Positions 44,045 through 53,587 are shown, counted from the first letter of the stretch. The stretch: 64,000 bases of DNA from Psychrobacillus psychrodurans (GCF_027563345.1 NZ_JAMKBK010000003.1), one strand, 5' to 3'. Program-made: numbers and translations. Notes: a model not told the origin generated them from the sequence alone.

Positions 44045-45664
44045 ATGTTGTTAATGAAAAAGTTTAAGTTAGTGTGTTTAATATTATTGATTATATCCAT
44101 TTTGGCGGCTTGCTCAGCTGAAAGTTCTAATAATGAGAAAACGGGTGATTCTGCTAATAATGAAAATGAGATTGTTTATGCATCTGCTAAAGATATTAAT
44201 GATATGAACCCACATTTGTACTCTGGTTCAATGCCGGCACAAGGGATGGTCTATGAATCCTTGGTTGAAAACACGGAAGATGGGATCAAACCTTTACTCG
44301 CTGAGTCTTGGGAAGTTTCAGAAGATGGAAAAATATACACGTTCTTTTTAAGACAAGATGTGAAATTTCATGATGGGGTGCTGTTTAACGCAGAGGCAGT
44401 GAAGAAAAATATTGAGGCTGTACAAAATAATGCAGAGAAGCATGCCTGGATTAAGTTATCTACAAAAATTGAAAGTGTGAATGTAGTAGATGAGTTCACA
44501 GTTGAATTAGCACTGTCCGAAACATACTATCCAACTTTGGCTGAATTGTCTATGACGAGACCTTATGTATTCATATCACCAAAAGATTTTAAAAATGGGG
44601 AAACGAAAGATGGCGTAAGTGGCTATAACGGTACTGGTCCATATATGCTCACAGAACATAAAATCGATGAATTTGCCACTTTTGAAGCAAATGAAGACTA
44701 CTGGAATGGAACACCTGAAATAAAAAAAATTACGTCAAAAGTACTTCCTGCTGGGGAAACGACATTGCTAGCATTACAAAAAGGAGAAGTCAATTTTGTA
44801 TTTACAGATGATCGTGGAGCAGATAGTCTCGCTATCGAACCCATGAATCAATTAGTCGATTCCGGAGAATATCAACTTATAAGAAGTGAACCAATGAACA
44901 CTAAAATGATAGTAGCCAATAGCAGTAAACAAGATAATCCAATAAGTGAAATAGCGGTTCGTGAAGCCATATGGTACTCAATTGATAGAGAAACAATTAG
45001 TAAGGATATCTTTAATGGTACAGAGTCAGTGGCTAATACACTATTTTCACCAAATGTAAACTATGCCAATGTTGACTTAAAGGAGCGAGGCTATGATGTA
45101 GAAAAAGCCAAAGATATTCTAGAAAAAGATGGATGGAAACTAGAAAATGGAGATGAAGTTAGAACCAAAGAAGGAAAAAAATTAGTTATGAAGCTCTATT
45201 ATGATAGCAATTCTTCCTCTCAAAAAACCCAGGCTGAATTTATACAAGCCTCTTTAGAAGAGATTGGCCTTCATCTGGAGATTATAGGTGAAGAGTCAAC
45301 TTCAATAGCTAATAGAAGATCTACCGGCGACTATGATTTATTATTCAATCAAACCTGGGGGCTAGCGTATGACCCACAAAGTACAATCTCAGCTTTTACT
45401 TCTGAGGCATCTTATTTGCACACGACAAAAGGCATTGAACATGCAGATGAACTTTACAAGAAAATTGAACAAATTATGGTCTCGACAAATGAAGAAACTA
45501 GAAAATCATTGTACGCTGATATTTTGACAATTGTTCATGAAGAAGCAGTTTTTATCCCTATTTCAAATGGAAGTGTCACTGTAGTAGCCCCACAAAATTT
45601 AAAAGGAATATCATTCAAGCAAACTCAATTTGAGCTTCCATTTGAGTTGATGAACTTTAAGTAA
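44045..45664 (+). CDS. cntA: Opine-metallophore binding lipoprotein, CntA-like
   Basis: A 539-residue family-5 (peptide/nickel type) binding lipoprotein with Cys23 in the lipobox LAAC. Several segments match my recollection of S. aureus CntA, the staphylopine-metal receptor: KDINDMNPHLYSGSM, VSEDGKIYTFFLRQDVKFHDG, PAGETTLLALQKGEVNF, FTDDRGADSL, RSEPMNTKM and RRSTGDYDLLFNQTWGL followed by YDPQSTI. The last block carries the Arg, Asn and Trp that bind the opine in CntA. It should capture zinc, nickel or cobalt bound to an opine metallophore outside the membrane. First gene of a six-gene operon. Confidence 0.85.
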   Translation: MLLMKKFKLVCLILLIISILAACSAESSNNEKTGDSANNENEIVYASAKDINDMNPHLYSGSMPAQGMVYESLVENTEDGIKPLLAESWEVSEDGKIYTFFLRQDVKFHDGVLFNAEAVKKNIEAVQNNAEKHAWIKLSTKIESVNVVDEFTVELALSETYYPTLAELSMTRPYVFISPKDFKNGETKDGVSGYNGTGPYMLTEHKIDEFATFEANEDYWNGTPEIKKITSKVLPAGETTLLALQKGEVNFVFTDDRGADSLAIEPMNQLVDSGEYQLIRSEPMNTKMIVANSSKQDNPISEIAVREAIWYSIDRETISKDIFNGTESVANTLFSPNVNYANVDLKERGYDVEKAKDILEKDGWKLENGDEVRTKEGKKLVMKLYYDSNSSSQKTQAEFIQASLEEIGLHLEIIGEESTSIANRRSTGDYDLLFNQTWGLAYDPQSTISAFTSEASYLHTTKGIEHADELYKKIEQIMVSTNEETRKSLYADILTIVHEEAVFIPISNGSVTVVAPQNLKGISFKQTQFELPFELMNFK

Positions 45665-45675
45665 AAATATTAATA

Positions 45676-45700
45676 AGAGAGGGGATTTCCCCCTCTTTTA
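45676..45700 (+). other. Intercistronic hairpin between cntA and cntB
   Basis: AAGAGAGGGG pairs with CCCCCTCTTTT around ATTT. The T tract allows partial termination, which would make more receptor than permease. Confidence 0.7.
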
Positions 45701-45757
45701 CTAGCAAAAAAGAATAAATGTTTAAAGTTTGATAGTTAAATGGAAAGGAGATTTGCT

Positions 45758-46690
45758 GTGGGAAGTTATATTGTTAAAAGGATCCTCGTATCCGTCCCTT
45801 TACTTTTAATCATTTCATTTTTGACGTTTGTCTTAATTAATCTTTCTCCTTTAGATCCAGCTGAAGTGGTATTACAAGCGCAAGGTGTTCCAGAGATAAC
45901 AGAAGAATTATTAGAACAAACAAAAGAAGAGTTGGGGCTAGATAAGCCATTTATCTTACGTTATTTTGATTGGTTCATTTCCTCCTTACAGTTGGACTTT
46001 GGAGAATCATACATTAATGGTAAACCTGTATGGTCACTGATAGGTCCAGCATTCTTAAATACCTTAAAGTTAACGTTAATTTCATCTATTGCCATTATCT
46101 TTATGTCCATATTATTAGGAGTTACTTGTGCGTTAAAGGAAGGGCAAGTAATCGATAAATCAATAAGAGGATTTTCGTTTGTTTTAACAGCAATGCCGTC
46201 CTACTGGTTAGCGACAATTATGATTTGGTATGTCTCCGTTAAATTAGACTTATTACCAACAAGTGGAATGGTTTCGTATAGCAGTTATATCTTACCGGTT
46301 ATTGTTATCACGATAAGTTATGCTGGTATATATTTTAGAAATATTAGATCATCCATGTTAAACAATTTAAATGAGGATTATGTCTTGTATGGAAGGGCAT
46401 CCGGTTTGCCTGAGAAGAAAATTACCATGCATATATTAAGGAATTCATTGCAAGTATCCATTTCAATATTTGGTATGGCAATACCTATCATATTGGGAAG
46501 TACAGTCGTTATAGAAAATGTTTTTGCGTGGCCAGGATTAGGAAGTCTAAGTGTGAAAGCAATTCTAGGTAGAGACTTTCCTATTATTCAAGCATATGTG
46601 CTTATATTAGCAGCTGCCTTTGTTTTGTTTAATACAATCTCCGATATTATTAATGCTTTTATGAATCCTAAGTTAAGGAATGATCTTTAA
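45758..46690 (+). CDS. cntB: Metallophore ABC importer permease, CntB-like
   Basis: A 310-residue DppB/NikB-class permease: SYIVKRILVSVPLLLIISFLTFVLINLSPLDPAE at the start, about six membrane segments, and the coupling loop EDYVLYGRASGLPEKKITMHILRNSL. GTG 45758 has AAAGGAG seven bases upstream; an in-frame ATG at 45740 overlaps that site. It ends directly against the ATG of the next permease gene. Together with CntC it forms the channel for metal-opine complexes. Confidence 0.87.
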   Translation: MGSYIVKRILVSVPLLLIISFLTFVLINLSPLDPAEVVLQAQGVPEITEELLEQTKEELGLDKPFILRYFDWFISSLQLDFGESYINGKPVWSLIGPAFLNTLKLTLISSIAIIFMSILLGVTCALKEGQVIDKSIRGFSFVLTAMPSYWLATIMIWYVSVKLDLLPTSGMVSYSSYILPVIVITISYAGIYFRNIRSSMLNNLNEDYVLYGRASGLPEKKITMHILRNSLQVSISIFGMAIPIILGSTVVIENVFAWPGLGSLSVKAILGRDFPIIQAYVLILAAAFVLFNTISDIINAFMNPKLRNDL

Positions 46691-47587
46691 ATGAGAATAC
46701 TGAGAAACTTAAGTAGAGATAGGTTAGCTACGATATCATTATTAATCATTGCTGTCACAATTATTGCTGGTATTTTCGCACCATTATTTGCACCATTTGA
46801 TCCTAATGAAATCAACATGAGTCTTAGATACGCTTCACCTTCATGGGAACACTTATTAGGTAATGACCATCTAGGAAGATGTATTTTATCCAGAATTATA
46901 TATGGAATTCGACCAAGTGTATTATGGGTTTTAGTTGTTCTGTTTATATCTGTTTTAGCTGGTGCCATTCTAGGTTTTCTGGCTGGTTACTTTAGAGGGA
47001 AAATCGATGCAATAATTATGAGAATATGTGACACGATGCTTTCTTTTCCTGGTTACGTTATGGCGCTTGCGGTTATTGGAATATTGGGGGTAGGCCTTGA
47101 AAATATCCTAATTGCATTTGCTTTGATAAAATGGGCTTGGTTTGCTCGAGTTATTAGAACTTCTGTTATGCAGTATGCCGAATTGGATTATGTGAAGTTT
47201 TCTAAAGCAACGGGTATTAGTGATTTTAAAATAATTTTCAAACATATAGTTCCGGTTACCTTCTCTGATATCGCAGTGATTTCGAGCGGATCTATAGGAT
47301 CAATGATCTTGCAAATTTCTGGTTTTTCATTCTTAGGTTTAGGAATTCAAGCCCCAAATCCAGAATGGGGAATGATGTTGAATGAAGCGAGGGAAGTTAT
47401 GTTCACAAGACCGGAATTAATGTTGGCTCCCGGATTAGCGATTGTCATTGTGGTATCGGCATTCAATTTTCTATCTGACTCACTTCAAGTTGCTCTAGAC
47501 CCAAAACTAGTAATCTCTAAAAATAAGTACAAAGAAAATTCTCCTTATTCTGCTGTAAAGGTTCGAGAAAAAGAGGTAGCGAATTAG
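46691..47587 (+). CDS. cntC: Metallophore ABC importer permease, CntC-like
   Basis: A 298-residue DppC/NikC-class permease. The signature extracytoplasmic block is WEHLLGNDHLGRCILSRIIYGIRPS. The coupling loop is LDYVKFSKATGISDFKIIFKHIVP, and the C-terminal FLSDSLQVALDPKL is standard for the class. It begins on the base after the cntB stop and ends one base before the cntD start, a tightly packed operon. Confidence 0.88.
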   Translation: MRILRNLSRDRLATISLLIIAVTIIAGIFAPLFAPFDPNEINMSLRYASPSWEHLLGNDHLGRCILSRIIYGIRPSVLWVLVVLFISVLAGAILGFLAGYFRGKIDAIIMRICDTMLSFPGYVMALAVIGILGVGLENILIAFALIKWAWFARVIRTSVMQYAELDYVKFSKATGISDFKIIFKHIVPVTFSDIAVISSGSIGSMILQISGFSFLGLGIQAPNPEWGMMLNEAREVMFTRPELMLAPGLAIVIVVSAFNFLSDSLQVALDPKLVISKNKYKENSPYSAVKVREKEVAN

Positions 47588-48400
47588 ATGAAGAATATAC
47601 TAGAGGTTAAAAACTTAATGGTATGGGATATAGTTTCTGGGAAAAAGATCATTCAAAATAGTTCATTTGATTTAAAAGCAGGAAGCTGCCTAGCGATTGT
47701 AGGAGAAAGTGGTAGTGGTAAGTCTGTAACTTGTAGGGCAATCATGAGATTAAACAGCACTTCACTTCAACAATCGGGAGATATAATTTTTAAAGGGGAG
47801 AACATAAACCAACTTTCCACAAAAGAGTTGAGAAAAAAAAGGGGAAAAAATCTTTGCATGATTCTACAAAATGGAATGACTGCATTCGACCCCTCCTGTG
47901 TAGTCGGTGTACATCTAAGGGAAACACTTGCTGAACATTTCGATTGGAGTAAAAACGAAGCGGAAGTAAGAATGAAAAGTGCCATGGAAAGTGTCATGTT
48001 AATAAATCCTACAGAAATTATGAATAAGTATCCACATCAGTTATCGGGTGGGATGCTACAACGCATTATGATTGCGTTGGCCATTGTGCTAGAGCCAGAT
48101 ATTATTATCGCCGATGAACCGACAACAGCACTAGATACCATCTCCCAATTTGAAGTAGTTGACCAATTTATTAACTTACGTGAAAGAATTGGTTGTTCCA
48201 TGATTTTTATTTCACACGATTTAGGTGTTGTAAGGAAAATTGCTGATGAAGTTTTAGTGATGAAGGATGGAAAAATCATTGAAAGCGGTAATACTGAAAA
48301 AATTTTTTCAGGAGCAAAACATGAATATACAAAATACCTAGTTTCTACAAGAATGGCTCTGAGTAATAACTTTAAGAGGATTATGGGGGAGGGACAATAG
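47588..48400 (+). CDS. cntD: Metallophore ABC importer ATPase, CntD-like
   Basis: A 270-residue ATPase of the OppD/NikD class. Walker A is GESGSGKSV, the Q-loop ILQNGMTAFDP, the signature LSGGMLQRIMIALAI, Walker B IIIADEPTTALD and the switch His lies in FISHDLGVV. It is shorter than typical OppD (about 320-350 residues) because it lacks the long C-terminal extension, as in nickel/metallophore systems. It abuts the neighbouring genes with no spacer. Confidence 0.88.
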   Translation: MKNILEVKNLMVWDIVSGKKIIQNSSFDLKAGSCLAIVGESGSGKSVTCRAIMRLNSTSLQQSGDIIFKGENINQLSTKELRKKRGKNLCMILQNGMTAFDPSCVVGVHLRETLAEHFDWSKNEAEVRMKSAMESVMLINPTEIMNKYPHQLSGGMLQRIMIALAIVLEPDIIIADEPTTALDTISQFEVVDQFINLRERIGCSMIFISHDLGVVRKIADEVLVMKDGKIIESGNTEKIFSGAKHEYTKYLVSTRMALSNNFKRIMGEGQ

Positions 48401-49147
48401 TTGCTGAAAGTTGATAAAGTGCAAAAATCCTATAAAAAAAACGGGTTATTTTCTTCGGAAAGGCAGATTATTTTAAAGAATGTTAGCCTCGAATGTAGAA
48501 GTAGAGAGTGTCTTGGTATCATTGGAGAAAGTGGCAGTGGTAAATCAACTTTAGGGCGTTTGATGTTGGGAATTGAAAAGCCAGATTGTGGGACGGTTTT
48601 GATTGATGGTATGAATGTAGAAGACAGAAGAGTGAGATTAGGTAATATAAGCGCTGTTTTTCAAGACTACAAATCTTCCATTAACCCTTTTTTTACTGTT
48701 GAAGAGGCGATCTTGGAGCCATTGAAGATTCAAAACAAGAGTAAAAAGGAGAATATAGACAAGATTACTACTCTATTAAATCAAGTTGGACTGCCTTCGT
48801 CTTATCGAAACAAATATTCTCATGAGTTATCAGGAGGAGAGATTCAAAGAGTTTGTATTGCAAGAGCTATCTCAACAGAACCAAAATGTATTTTATTAGA
48901 TGAAGCAATCAGTTCATTAGATGTATCTGTTCAAATACAAGTGCTTGAATTGCTCAAGGATTTAAAAAGAATCTACAATATGAGTTATGTTTTTATCACT
49001 CATGATATACAGGCTGCTGCTTATATTTGCGACAGAGTCATTATTTTTAAGGATGGACAAATAGAAGAAATCGTGGAAATTGAACATTTGAAGGACGTTA
49101 AATCTGTCTATGCAAGAAAATTACTAAAGTCGTTGATAACGTTTTAA
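48401..49147 (+). CDS. cntF: Metallophore ABC importer ATPase, CntF-like
   Basis: A 248-residue partner ATPase of the OppF/NikE class: Walker A GESGSGKST, Q-loop VFQDYKSSINPF, signature ELSGGEIQRVCIARAI, Walker B CILLDEAISSLD and the switch His in FITHDIQAA. It starts with TTG on the base after the cntD stop; the ribosome site GGGGGAGGG lies inside the end of cntD. It should work as a heterodimer with CntD. Confidence 0.86.
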   Translation: MLKVDKVQKSYKKNGLFSSERQIILKNVSLECRSRECLGIIGESGSGKSTLGRLMLGIEKPDCGTVLIDGMNVEDRRVRLGNISAVFQDYKSSINPFFTVEEAILEPLKIQNKSKKENIDKITTLLNQVGLPSSYRNKYSHELSGGEIQRVCIARAISTEPKCILLDEAISSLDVSVQIQVLELLKDLKRIYNMSYVFITHDIQAAAYICDRVIIFKDGQIEEIVEIEHLKDVKSVYARKLLKSLITF

Positions 49148-49199
49148 CCAGGTAAAGCCATAAGTACATAATTTTTAATAGTTTGGAGGAGAAAAACTT

Positions 49200-50375
49200 G
49201 TGAGTGGAGCTATGTCTTGGCCATTTATACGATTATATTTGCTGGTACTACTTTATTTTAGTGCCAATTCTATACTAAATGTTATTATTCCTTTACAAGG
49301 GGGTGCCCTAGGAGCAACTAATACAACAATAGGTTTGATCATGGGGGCATATTTGTTTACTACCATGTTTTTTAGACCATGGGCAGGTCATTATATTCAA
49401 AAACATGGCCCCATAAAAGTGTTGAGAGTTATTCTTATTATTAATGGATTTGCTTTAATATTATATACATTAACTGGTCTTGGTGGGTTTTTGATTGCTC
49501 GTATGTTACAAGGAGTCTCAACAGCTTTTTTTTCAATGGCATTACAGATCGGAATTATTGATGCACTACCAGAAAAAGATCGTTCACAGGGAATATCACT
49601 TTATTCTTTATTTTCTTATATACCAGGTATTATTGGACCTTTATTGGCATTAGGAATTTGGCAAGGAGGAATGGAGTACTTTGCAGTAGTGATGGTAACA
49701 ATTGCTATCATAACTGGAGTATTTGGATACAGTACTAAAATGAATAATGCCGAAACCCGACCTACAAAAATGGCTGAGCAGGGTGGAAGTATGTTTAATT
49801 CATTTAGTCAGTTAGTAAAAAATCCACATTTGTATAAATGTAGTGTTCTTATGTTAGTTGCTTCCATTATATTTGGAGCGGTTACTATTTTTACGCCACT
49901 ATATGCTGAACAAATAAAAAACGGCAATGCTGGTATATTTCTAATGCTAATGGCAGGGACTGTTGTCTTTTCACGGTTTTCCTTAAGAAAAAAAATTCCT
50001 TCTGATGGAAAATGGCATTCATCTTTTATAATGGGAACAATACTTCTTTTAGCTATTGGAGCACAATGCGTAAGTTTTGCAATAAATGGTGGGGTACTCT
50101 TTTTCTATTTAGGTGCTGTTTTAATAGGTATAGCTCAGGCAATTCTCTACCCAACATTAACCACATTTTTAAGCTTTGTCCTGCCCCAGGCAAAACGCAA
50201 TATATTACTAGGTTTATTTATTGCGATGGCAGATTTAGGTGTCTCCTTAGGTGGTCTCATTATGGGACCACTCTCAGACCTTTACTCCTATTCAACTACA
50301 TATATGATTTGCTCGATTTTAGGTGTGTTAATGCTCTTCGTTGCCTATGATCGGCGAAAGTTGTTTATCGGATAA
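49200..50375 (+). CDS. cntE: Metallophore exporter of the major facilitator superfamily, CntE-like
   Basis: A 391-residue MFS protein with about twelve membrane segments. The N-terminal half (GAMSWPFIRLYLL, LGATNTTIGLIMGAY, FRPWAGHYIQKHGPIKVLR, LQGVSTAFFSMALQIGIIDALPEKDR) agrees closely with what I recall of S. aureus CntE, which exports staphylopine. Its place directly behind the importer genes is the same as in the cnt operon. The start is GTG 49200 behind GGAGGAG. An exporter without synthesis genes in the window implies that they lie elsewhere, or another role. Confidence 0.78.
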   Translation: MSGAMSWPFIRLYLLVLLYFSANSILNVIIPLQGGALGATNTTIGLIMGAYLFTTMFFRPWAGHYIQKHGPIKVLRVILIINGFALILYTLTGLGGFLIARMLQGVSTAFFSMALQIGIIDALPEKDRSQGISLYSLFSYIPGIIGPLLALGIWQGGMEYFAVVMVTIAIITGVFGYSTKMNNAETRPTKMAEQGGSMFNSFSQLVKNPHLYKCSVLMLVASIIFGAVTIFTPLYAEQIKNGNAGIFLMLMAGTVVFSRFSLRKKIPSDGKWHSSFIMGTILLLAIGAQCVSFAINGGVLFFYLGAVLIGIAQAILYPTLTTFLSFVLPQAKRNILLGLFIAMADLGVSLGGLIMGPLSDLYSYSTTYMICSILGVLMLFVAYDRRKLFIG

Positions 50376-50574
50376 ATCTATATAGACTAAGCTGCTTAAA
50401 AATTATCATTATCCATATAAATCGTATTAGTTAGTTTTTGTGTGTTGAAATTTTCTCCAGGGGTCACTTTATCCATTATAAAAGGAAAAAGTATTTATCA
50501 AATATTTATGCACAACGTAATATCCATATTTTATTGGGAAATTGAAAAAAAGTCATAAATTCATTGAATACGTA

Positions 50575-50606
50575 GGTGTTTCTGTATTAAGCAGAGACAC
50601 TTTTTT
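50575..50606 (+). terminator. Terminator of the cnt-type operon
   Basis: GTGTTTCTG and CAGAGACAC with TTTTTT. The remaining 200 bases between cntE and this hairpin hold no gene that I can see. Confidence 0.75.
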
Positions 50607-50670
50607 AGTTAAGAGTAGCATAGTTAAATATAAGAATTTGACACAAACTCGCAGTAAAACGAACTAAAAA

Positions 50671-50695
50671 AACGAACACCTATTGATGTTCGTTG
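50671..50695 (-). terminator. Terminator of the AhpD-like gene
   Basis: On the minus strand AACGAACAT and GGTGTTCGTT pair, followed by TTTTTT. Confidence 0.8.
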
Positions 50696-50702
50696 AGAGT
50701 AA

Positions 50703-51146
50703 TTATTTTTCAGTGGCTGTATTACCCATTGCAATTGAAATTCTGTTCCAACTGTTGATTTGATTGATGATTAGAATAAGGTCAACATATTGTTTCTCGT
50801 CATAGTGGTCTCGTACCCGCTGATAAAGTTCATCTGGAACACGTTTTGTCGGTATTAATGTCACGTGCTCCGTCAATTCTAAAGCCACTTTCTCTGCTTT
50901 AGTGTAGAATTCACACTCTTCCCATGCACTAACACAGTATAATCGCTGTTCTGTTTCACCCATTTTTCGGGCATCGGTTGTATGCATGTTTAAACAAAAA
51001 GCACATCCGTTAATTTGAGAAGCACGAATTTTAATTAGCTCACGAATTTTTCGTTCGATCGCAGATGTTTTCGTATATTTCTCCATTTCCATCATAATAT
51101 CCATACCTGCTGGTGCAATTTCAGAATAAGGTAACCTTTGTGCCAT
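50703..51146 (-). CDS. Carboxymuconolactone decarboxylase/AhpD-like protein
   Basis: A 147-residue helical protein of the AhpD/CMD superfamily. The redox motif CAFCLNMH (Cys-x2-Cys-x3-His) lies in IRASQINGCAFCLNMHTTDARKMG, which places it in the alkylhydroperoxidase-like branch (YnjA/YurZ type) rather than true decarboxylases. It may act in oxidative-stress defence; the substrate is unknown. It stands alone, with its own terminator. Confidence 0.9.
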   Translation of the reverse strand: MAQRLPYSEIAPAGMDIMMEMEKYTKTSAIERKIRELIKIRASQINGCAFCLNMHTTDARKMGETEQRLYCVSAWEECEFYTKAEKVALELTEHVTLIPTKRVPDELYQRVRDHYDEKQYVDLILIINQINSWNRISIAMGNTATEK

Positions 51147-51273
51147 AAAGCAAGACCCCTTTACATTTTAGATAAGGCTATTATACCCTAAAAAGAACGT
51201 TTGTACTATTTTTGCGCTTTTGACATTAATATAAGAAGAAATCCAATTGTAAAGGTAAATGTTAAATTAATTT

Positions 51274-51297
51274 TCCACCAAACTATAATTTGGTGGA
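51274..51297. repeat. Isolated perfect inverted repeat
   Basis: TCCACCAAA and TTTGGTGGA are nine-base perfect arms around CTATAA. There is no T tract on the plus strand. It lies in the 334-base gap between the AhpD-like and TetR genes, which holds no gene that I can see. Possible operator or transcript-end hairpin. Confidence 0.4.
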
Positions 51298-51419
51298 TTG
51301 TCGGAACCACTATATGGGGGATAGGTAGTAACATTCTTATAAGATTTAGTTAGTAGGGAAGTATCTAGTTTAAAAACGGATGTTTTACCTAAGGACCATA
51401 GTCACAATAGCGTATAAAA

Positions 51420-51462
51420 TAAATGCCAAAACGTTGTGCAATCAATGTTTTGGCATTTCATA
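51420..51462. terminator. Terminator of the TetR gene
   Basis: AAATGCCAAAACG and TGTTTTGGCATTT pair over 12 of 13 bases. On the minus strand it is followed by an A/T-rich tail, downstream of the TetR stop. Confidence 0.75.
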
Positions 51463-51480
51463 TTTTGAAGAGAAATATAA

Positions 51481-52020
51481 TTATGAGCGATACATCAGAT
51501 TAATTTGCTCCGCAATATATGCTGAATCTAGATGTAAGCCATTTTTTAACCACCACATAATGATGCCGATAATAGAGGCGGTTTTAATATCTGGATCGAT
51601 AATGCTTTTTCTGCCTATATTCTTCGATTGACTTCTCCGGGTAACGATTAAGTCTTTCATCAATAAAAGTAAATGATTCTCAATTTGTTCAAACTGTGCT
51701 AAAGCAAGAATATTGTTTCTTTGCTCATGAAGGTAGTTCAAAAGCTGTATTAAATGCTCTTTACGATTTCTATCAAAAATGGAAGTTAAATTTTCTAATT
51801 TATCAGTTAGCTCTTGTAAAATATCATTTGTTAAATGCTCCTTTAACTCATTAATATTTTGATAGTGCAAATAAAAAGTGGTTCGGTTCAATTTTGCCCT
51901 TTGCGTTAATTTATGAATAGAAATTTGATGAAAAGAATGATCTTCTTGTAATAGTGTTAACAAGGCTTCTTTAAGCAATTCTTGGGTACGAATTGCACGA
52001 GGATCTTCTTTAAAAGTCAT
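51481..52020 (-). CDS. TetR-family transcriptional regulator
   Basis: A 179-residue repressor. The N-terminal HTH is RTQELLKEALLTLLQED … ISIHKLTQRAKLNRTTFYLHYQNINELKEHL, with a helical effector domain after it. It is divergent from the DHA2 drug-transporter gene at 52161 and presumably represses it through the TCGACAGA sites between them. The start is ATG 52020 (GTAAAGGAATG upstream); the frame is open to 52053 without a better site. Confidence 0.9.
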   Translation of the reverse strand: MTFKEDPRAIRTQELLKEALLTLLQEDHSFHQISIHKLTQRAKLNRTTFYLHYQNINELKEHLTNDILQELTDKLENLTSIFDRNRKEHLIQLLNYLHEQRNNILALAQFEQIENHLLLLMKDLIVTRRSQSKNIGRKSIIDPDIKTASIIGIIMWWLKNGLHLDSAYIAEQINLMYRS

Positions 52021-52057
52021 GTATATCATTCCTTTACAATATAAAATTATCAACTAA

Positions 52058-52130
52058 TCGACAGAAAAGAGCTAATTGTATATGGCTGTTTTAATTCTTC
52101 TGCTATTATATTTTTTAGACACTCTGTCGA
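52058..52130. promoter_or_regulatory. Divergent control region with paired TCGACAGA/TCTGTCGA sites
   Basis: TCGACAGA (52058-52065) and its exact complement TCTGTCGA (52123-52130) flank the region between the TetR and MFS genes. The second lies between a TAGACA -35 element (52116-52121) and a TATATT-like -10 of the MFS gene. Binding of the TetR protein is inferred. Confidence 0.5.
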
Positions 52131-52160
52131 CAATATATATTATATGGGAAGGGATTTTAT

Positions 52161-53546
52161 ATGCAAAATGAAATATCAAGTAGTACTAAAAAATTACTAC
52201 TAATCATAATGATAACGGGAACTTTTTTTTCTACATTAAATCAAACATTATTAAACGTTGCGTTTAGTGATTTAATGGTTGTTTTTGATGTAAATACCGC
52301 AACGATTCAATGGTTAGCTACAGGATTTATGCTTGTAAACGGAGTGTTAGTACCTATTACAGCTTACTTAATGCAACGTTTTTCAACACGTCAGTTATTT
52401 ATTAGCTCATTGTTATTTTTGCTAATTGGCTCTATTGTTGCAGCCTGCGCGAATAGTTTCGGCGTACTATTAACAGGTAGAATGATTCAAGCAGTTGGTG
52501 CTGGAATTATCATCCCGTTAATGATGACTGTAATCGTTTATCTATATCCAGCAGAAAAGCGTGGATCAATTATGGGGAATATTGGCTTCGCTATTATTTT
52601 TGCACCAGCAATTGCTCCAACATTAGCAGGTTTTATTTTAGAGTATTTATCATGGAGATGGTTATTTATCATCATGATTCCATTCGTAGCAGTGATTATT
52701 ATTCTAGCGAGAAAATATTTAGTTAATGTGGCAGAAACATCTAATGTAAAGCTCGACATAGTCAGTGTAATATATTCAACGGTTGGCTTTGGTTTTGTTC
52801 TATTTGGCTTTAGTAGTGCTGGCAGCCGAGGGTGGGATGATTTAATCGTCATTATATCAATTGTTGGAGGTTTGGTTGTAACGATTTTGTTCTGTCTCCG
52901 ACAAATAAAGGCTACTGAACCTTTATTGAATTTAAATGTTTTCAAATTTAAAGTATTTTCGATGACGACGGTAGTTAATATTGCAATTACAATTCTAATG
53001 TATGCTGATTTAATATTACTGCCGATTTATTTGCAGGATGGACGTGGGTTTACAGCACTTGAAGCAGGATTATTATTGTTACCAGGTGCCATTATTAATG
53101 CAATGCTTTCCCCAGTTACCGGAAAACTATTTGATAAGTTTGGAGCAAAACCTTTATTCATTTTGGGGACAGGTTTAATCGCGATTTCGATGTTTGCAGT
53201 TAGTGATTTATCATCTGAAACAACAACTATATATATTTTAGTTAGGACAATTTTATTGCGTATAGGTTTAGCGTTTATTACAATGCCATTAAACACTGCT
53301 GCTCTAAATGCACTGCCGAGGGAATTAGCCTCTCACGGATCGTCTATAAATAACACAATACGGCAACTTGCTGGAGCAATCGGTACAGCAATTATTATGA
53401 CGGTTTATTCAATTCAATTATTGAATGTTTCTTTAGAATCTAAGCAAAGTTATATTAATGCCGCAAGTAGCACGTACTTCTATATGTTTGTTCTTTCAAT
53501 AATTGCATTCATAATCACCTGGTTTACGCCGAAAAAGACAAATTAA
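52161..53546 (+). CDS. DHA2-family MFS multidrug efflux transporter
   Basis: A 461-residue protein with about 14 membrane segments. The DHA2 motifs are LNQTLLNVAFSDLMVVFDVNTATIQWLATGFML at the start, LTGRMIQAVGAGIIIPLMM (motif B/C region), then GFAIIFAPAIAPTLAGFILEYLSWRWLF, as in EmrB/LmrB/YhcA proteins. It probably exports toxic organic compounds by proton antiport. It is divergent from and likely controlled by the TetR gene at 51481. Confidence 0.92.
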   Translation: MQNEISSSTKKLLLIIMITGTFFSTLNQTLLNVAFSDLMVVFDVNTATIQWLATGFMLVNGVLVPITAYLMQRFSTRQLFISSLLFLLIGSIVAACANSFGVLLTGRMIQAVGAGIIIPLMMTVIVYLYPAEKRGSIMGNIGFAIIFAPAIAPTLAGFILEYLSWRWLFIIMIPFVAVIIILARKYLVNVAETSNVKLDIVSVIYSTVGFGFVLFGFSSAGSRGWDDLIVIISIVGGLVVTILFCLRQIKATEPLLNLNVFKFKVFSMTTVVNIAITILMYADLILLPIYLQDGRGFTALEAGLLLLPGAIINAMLSPVTGKLFDKFGAKPLFILGTGLIAISMFAVSDLSSETTTIYILVRTILLRIGLAFITMPLNTAALNALPRELASHGSSINNTIRQLAGAIGTAIIMTVYSIQLLNVSLESKQSYINAASSTYFYMFVLSIIAFIITWFTPKKTN

Positions 53547-53587
53547 CTTAAATTACGAAAATACTAGTGACTCAAATATGTGAAAAA

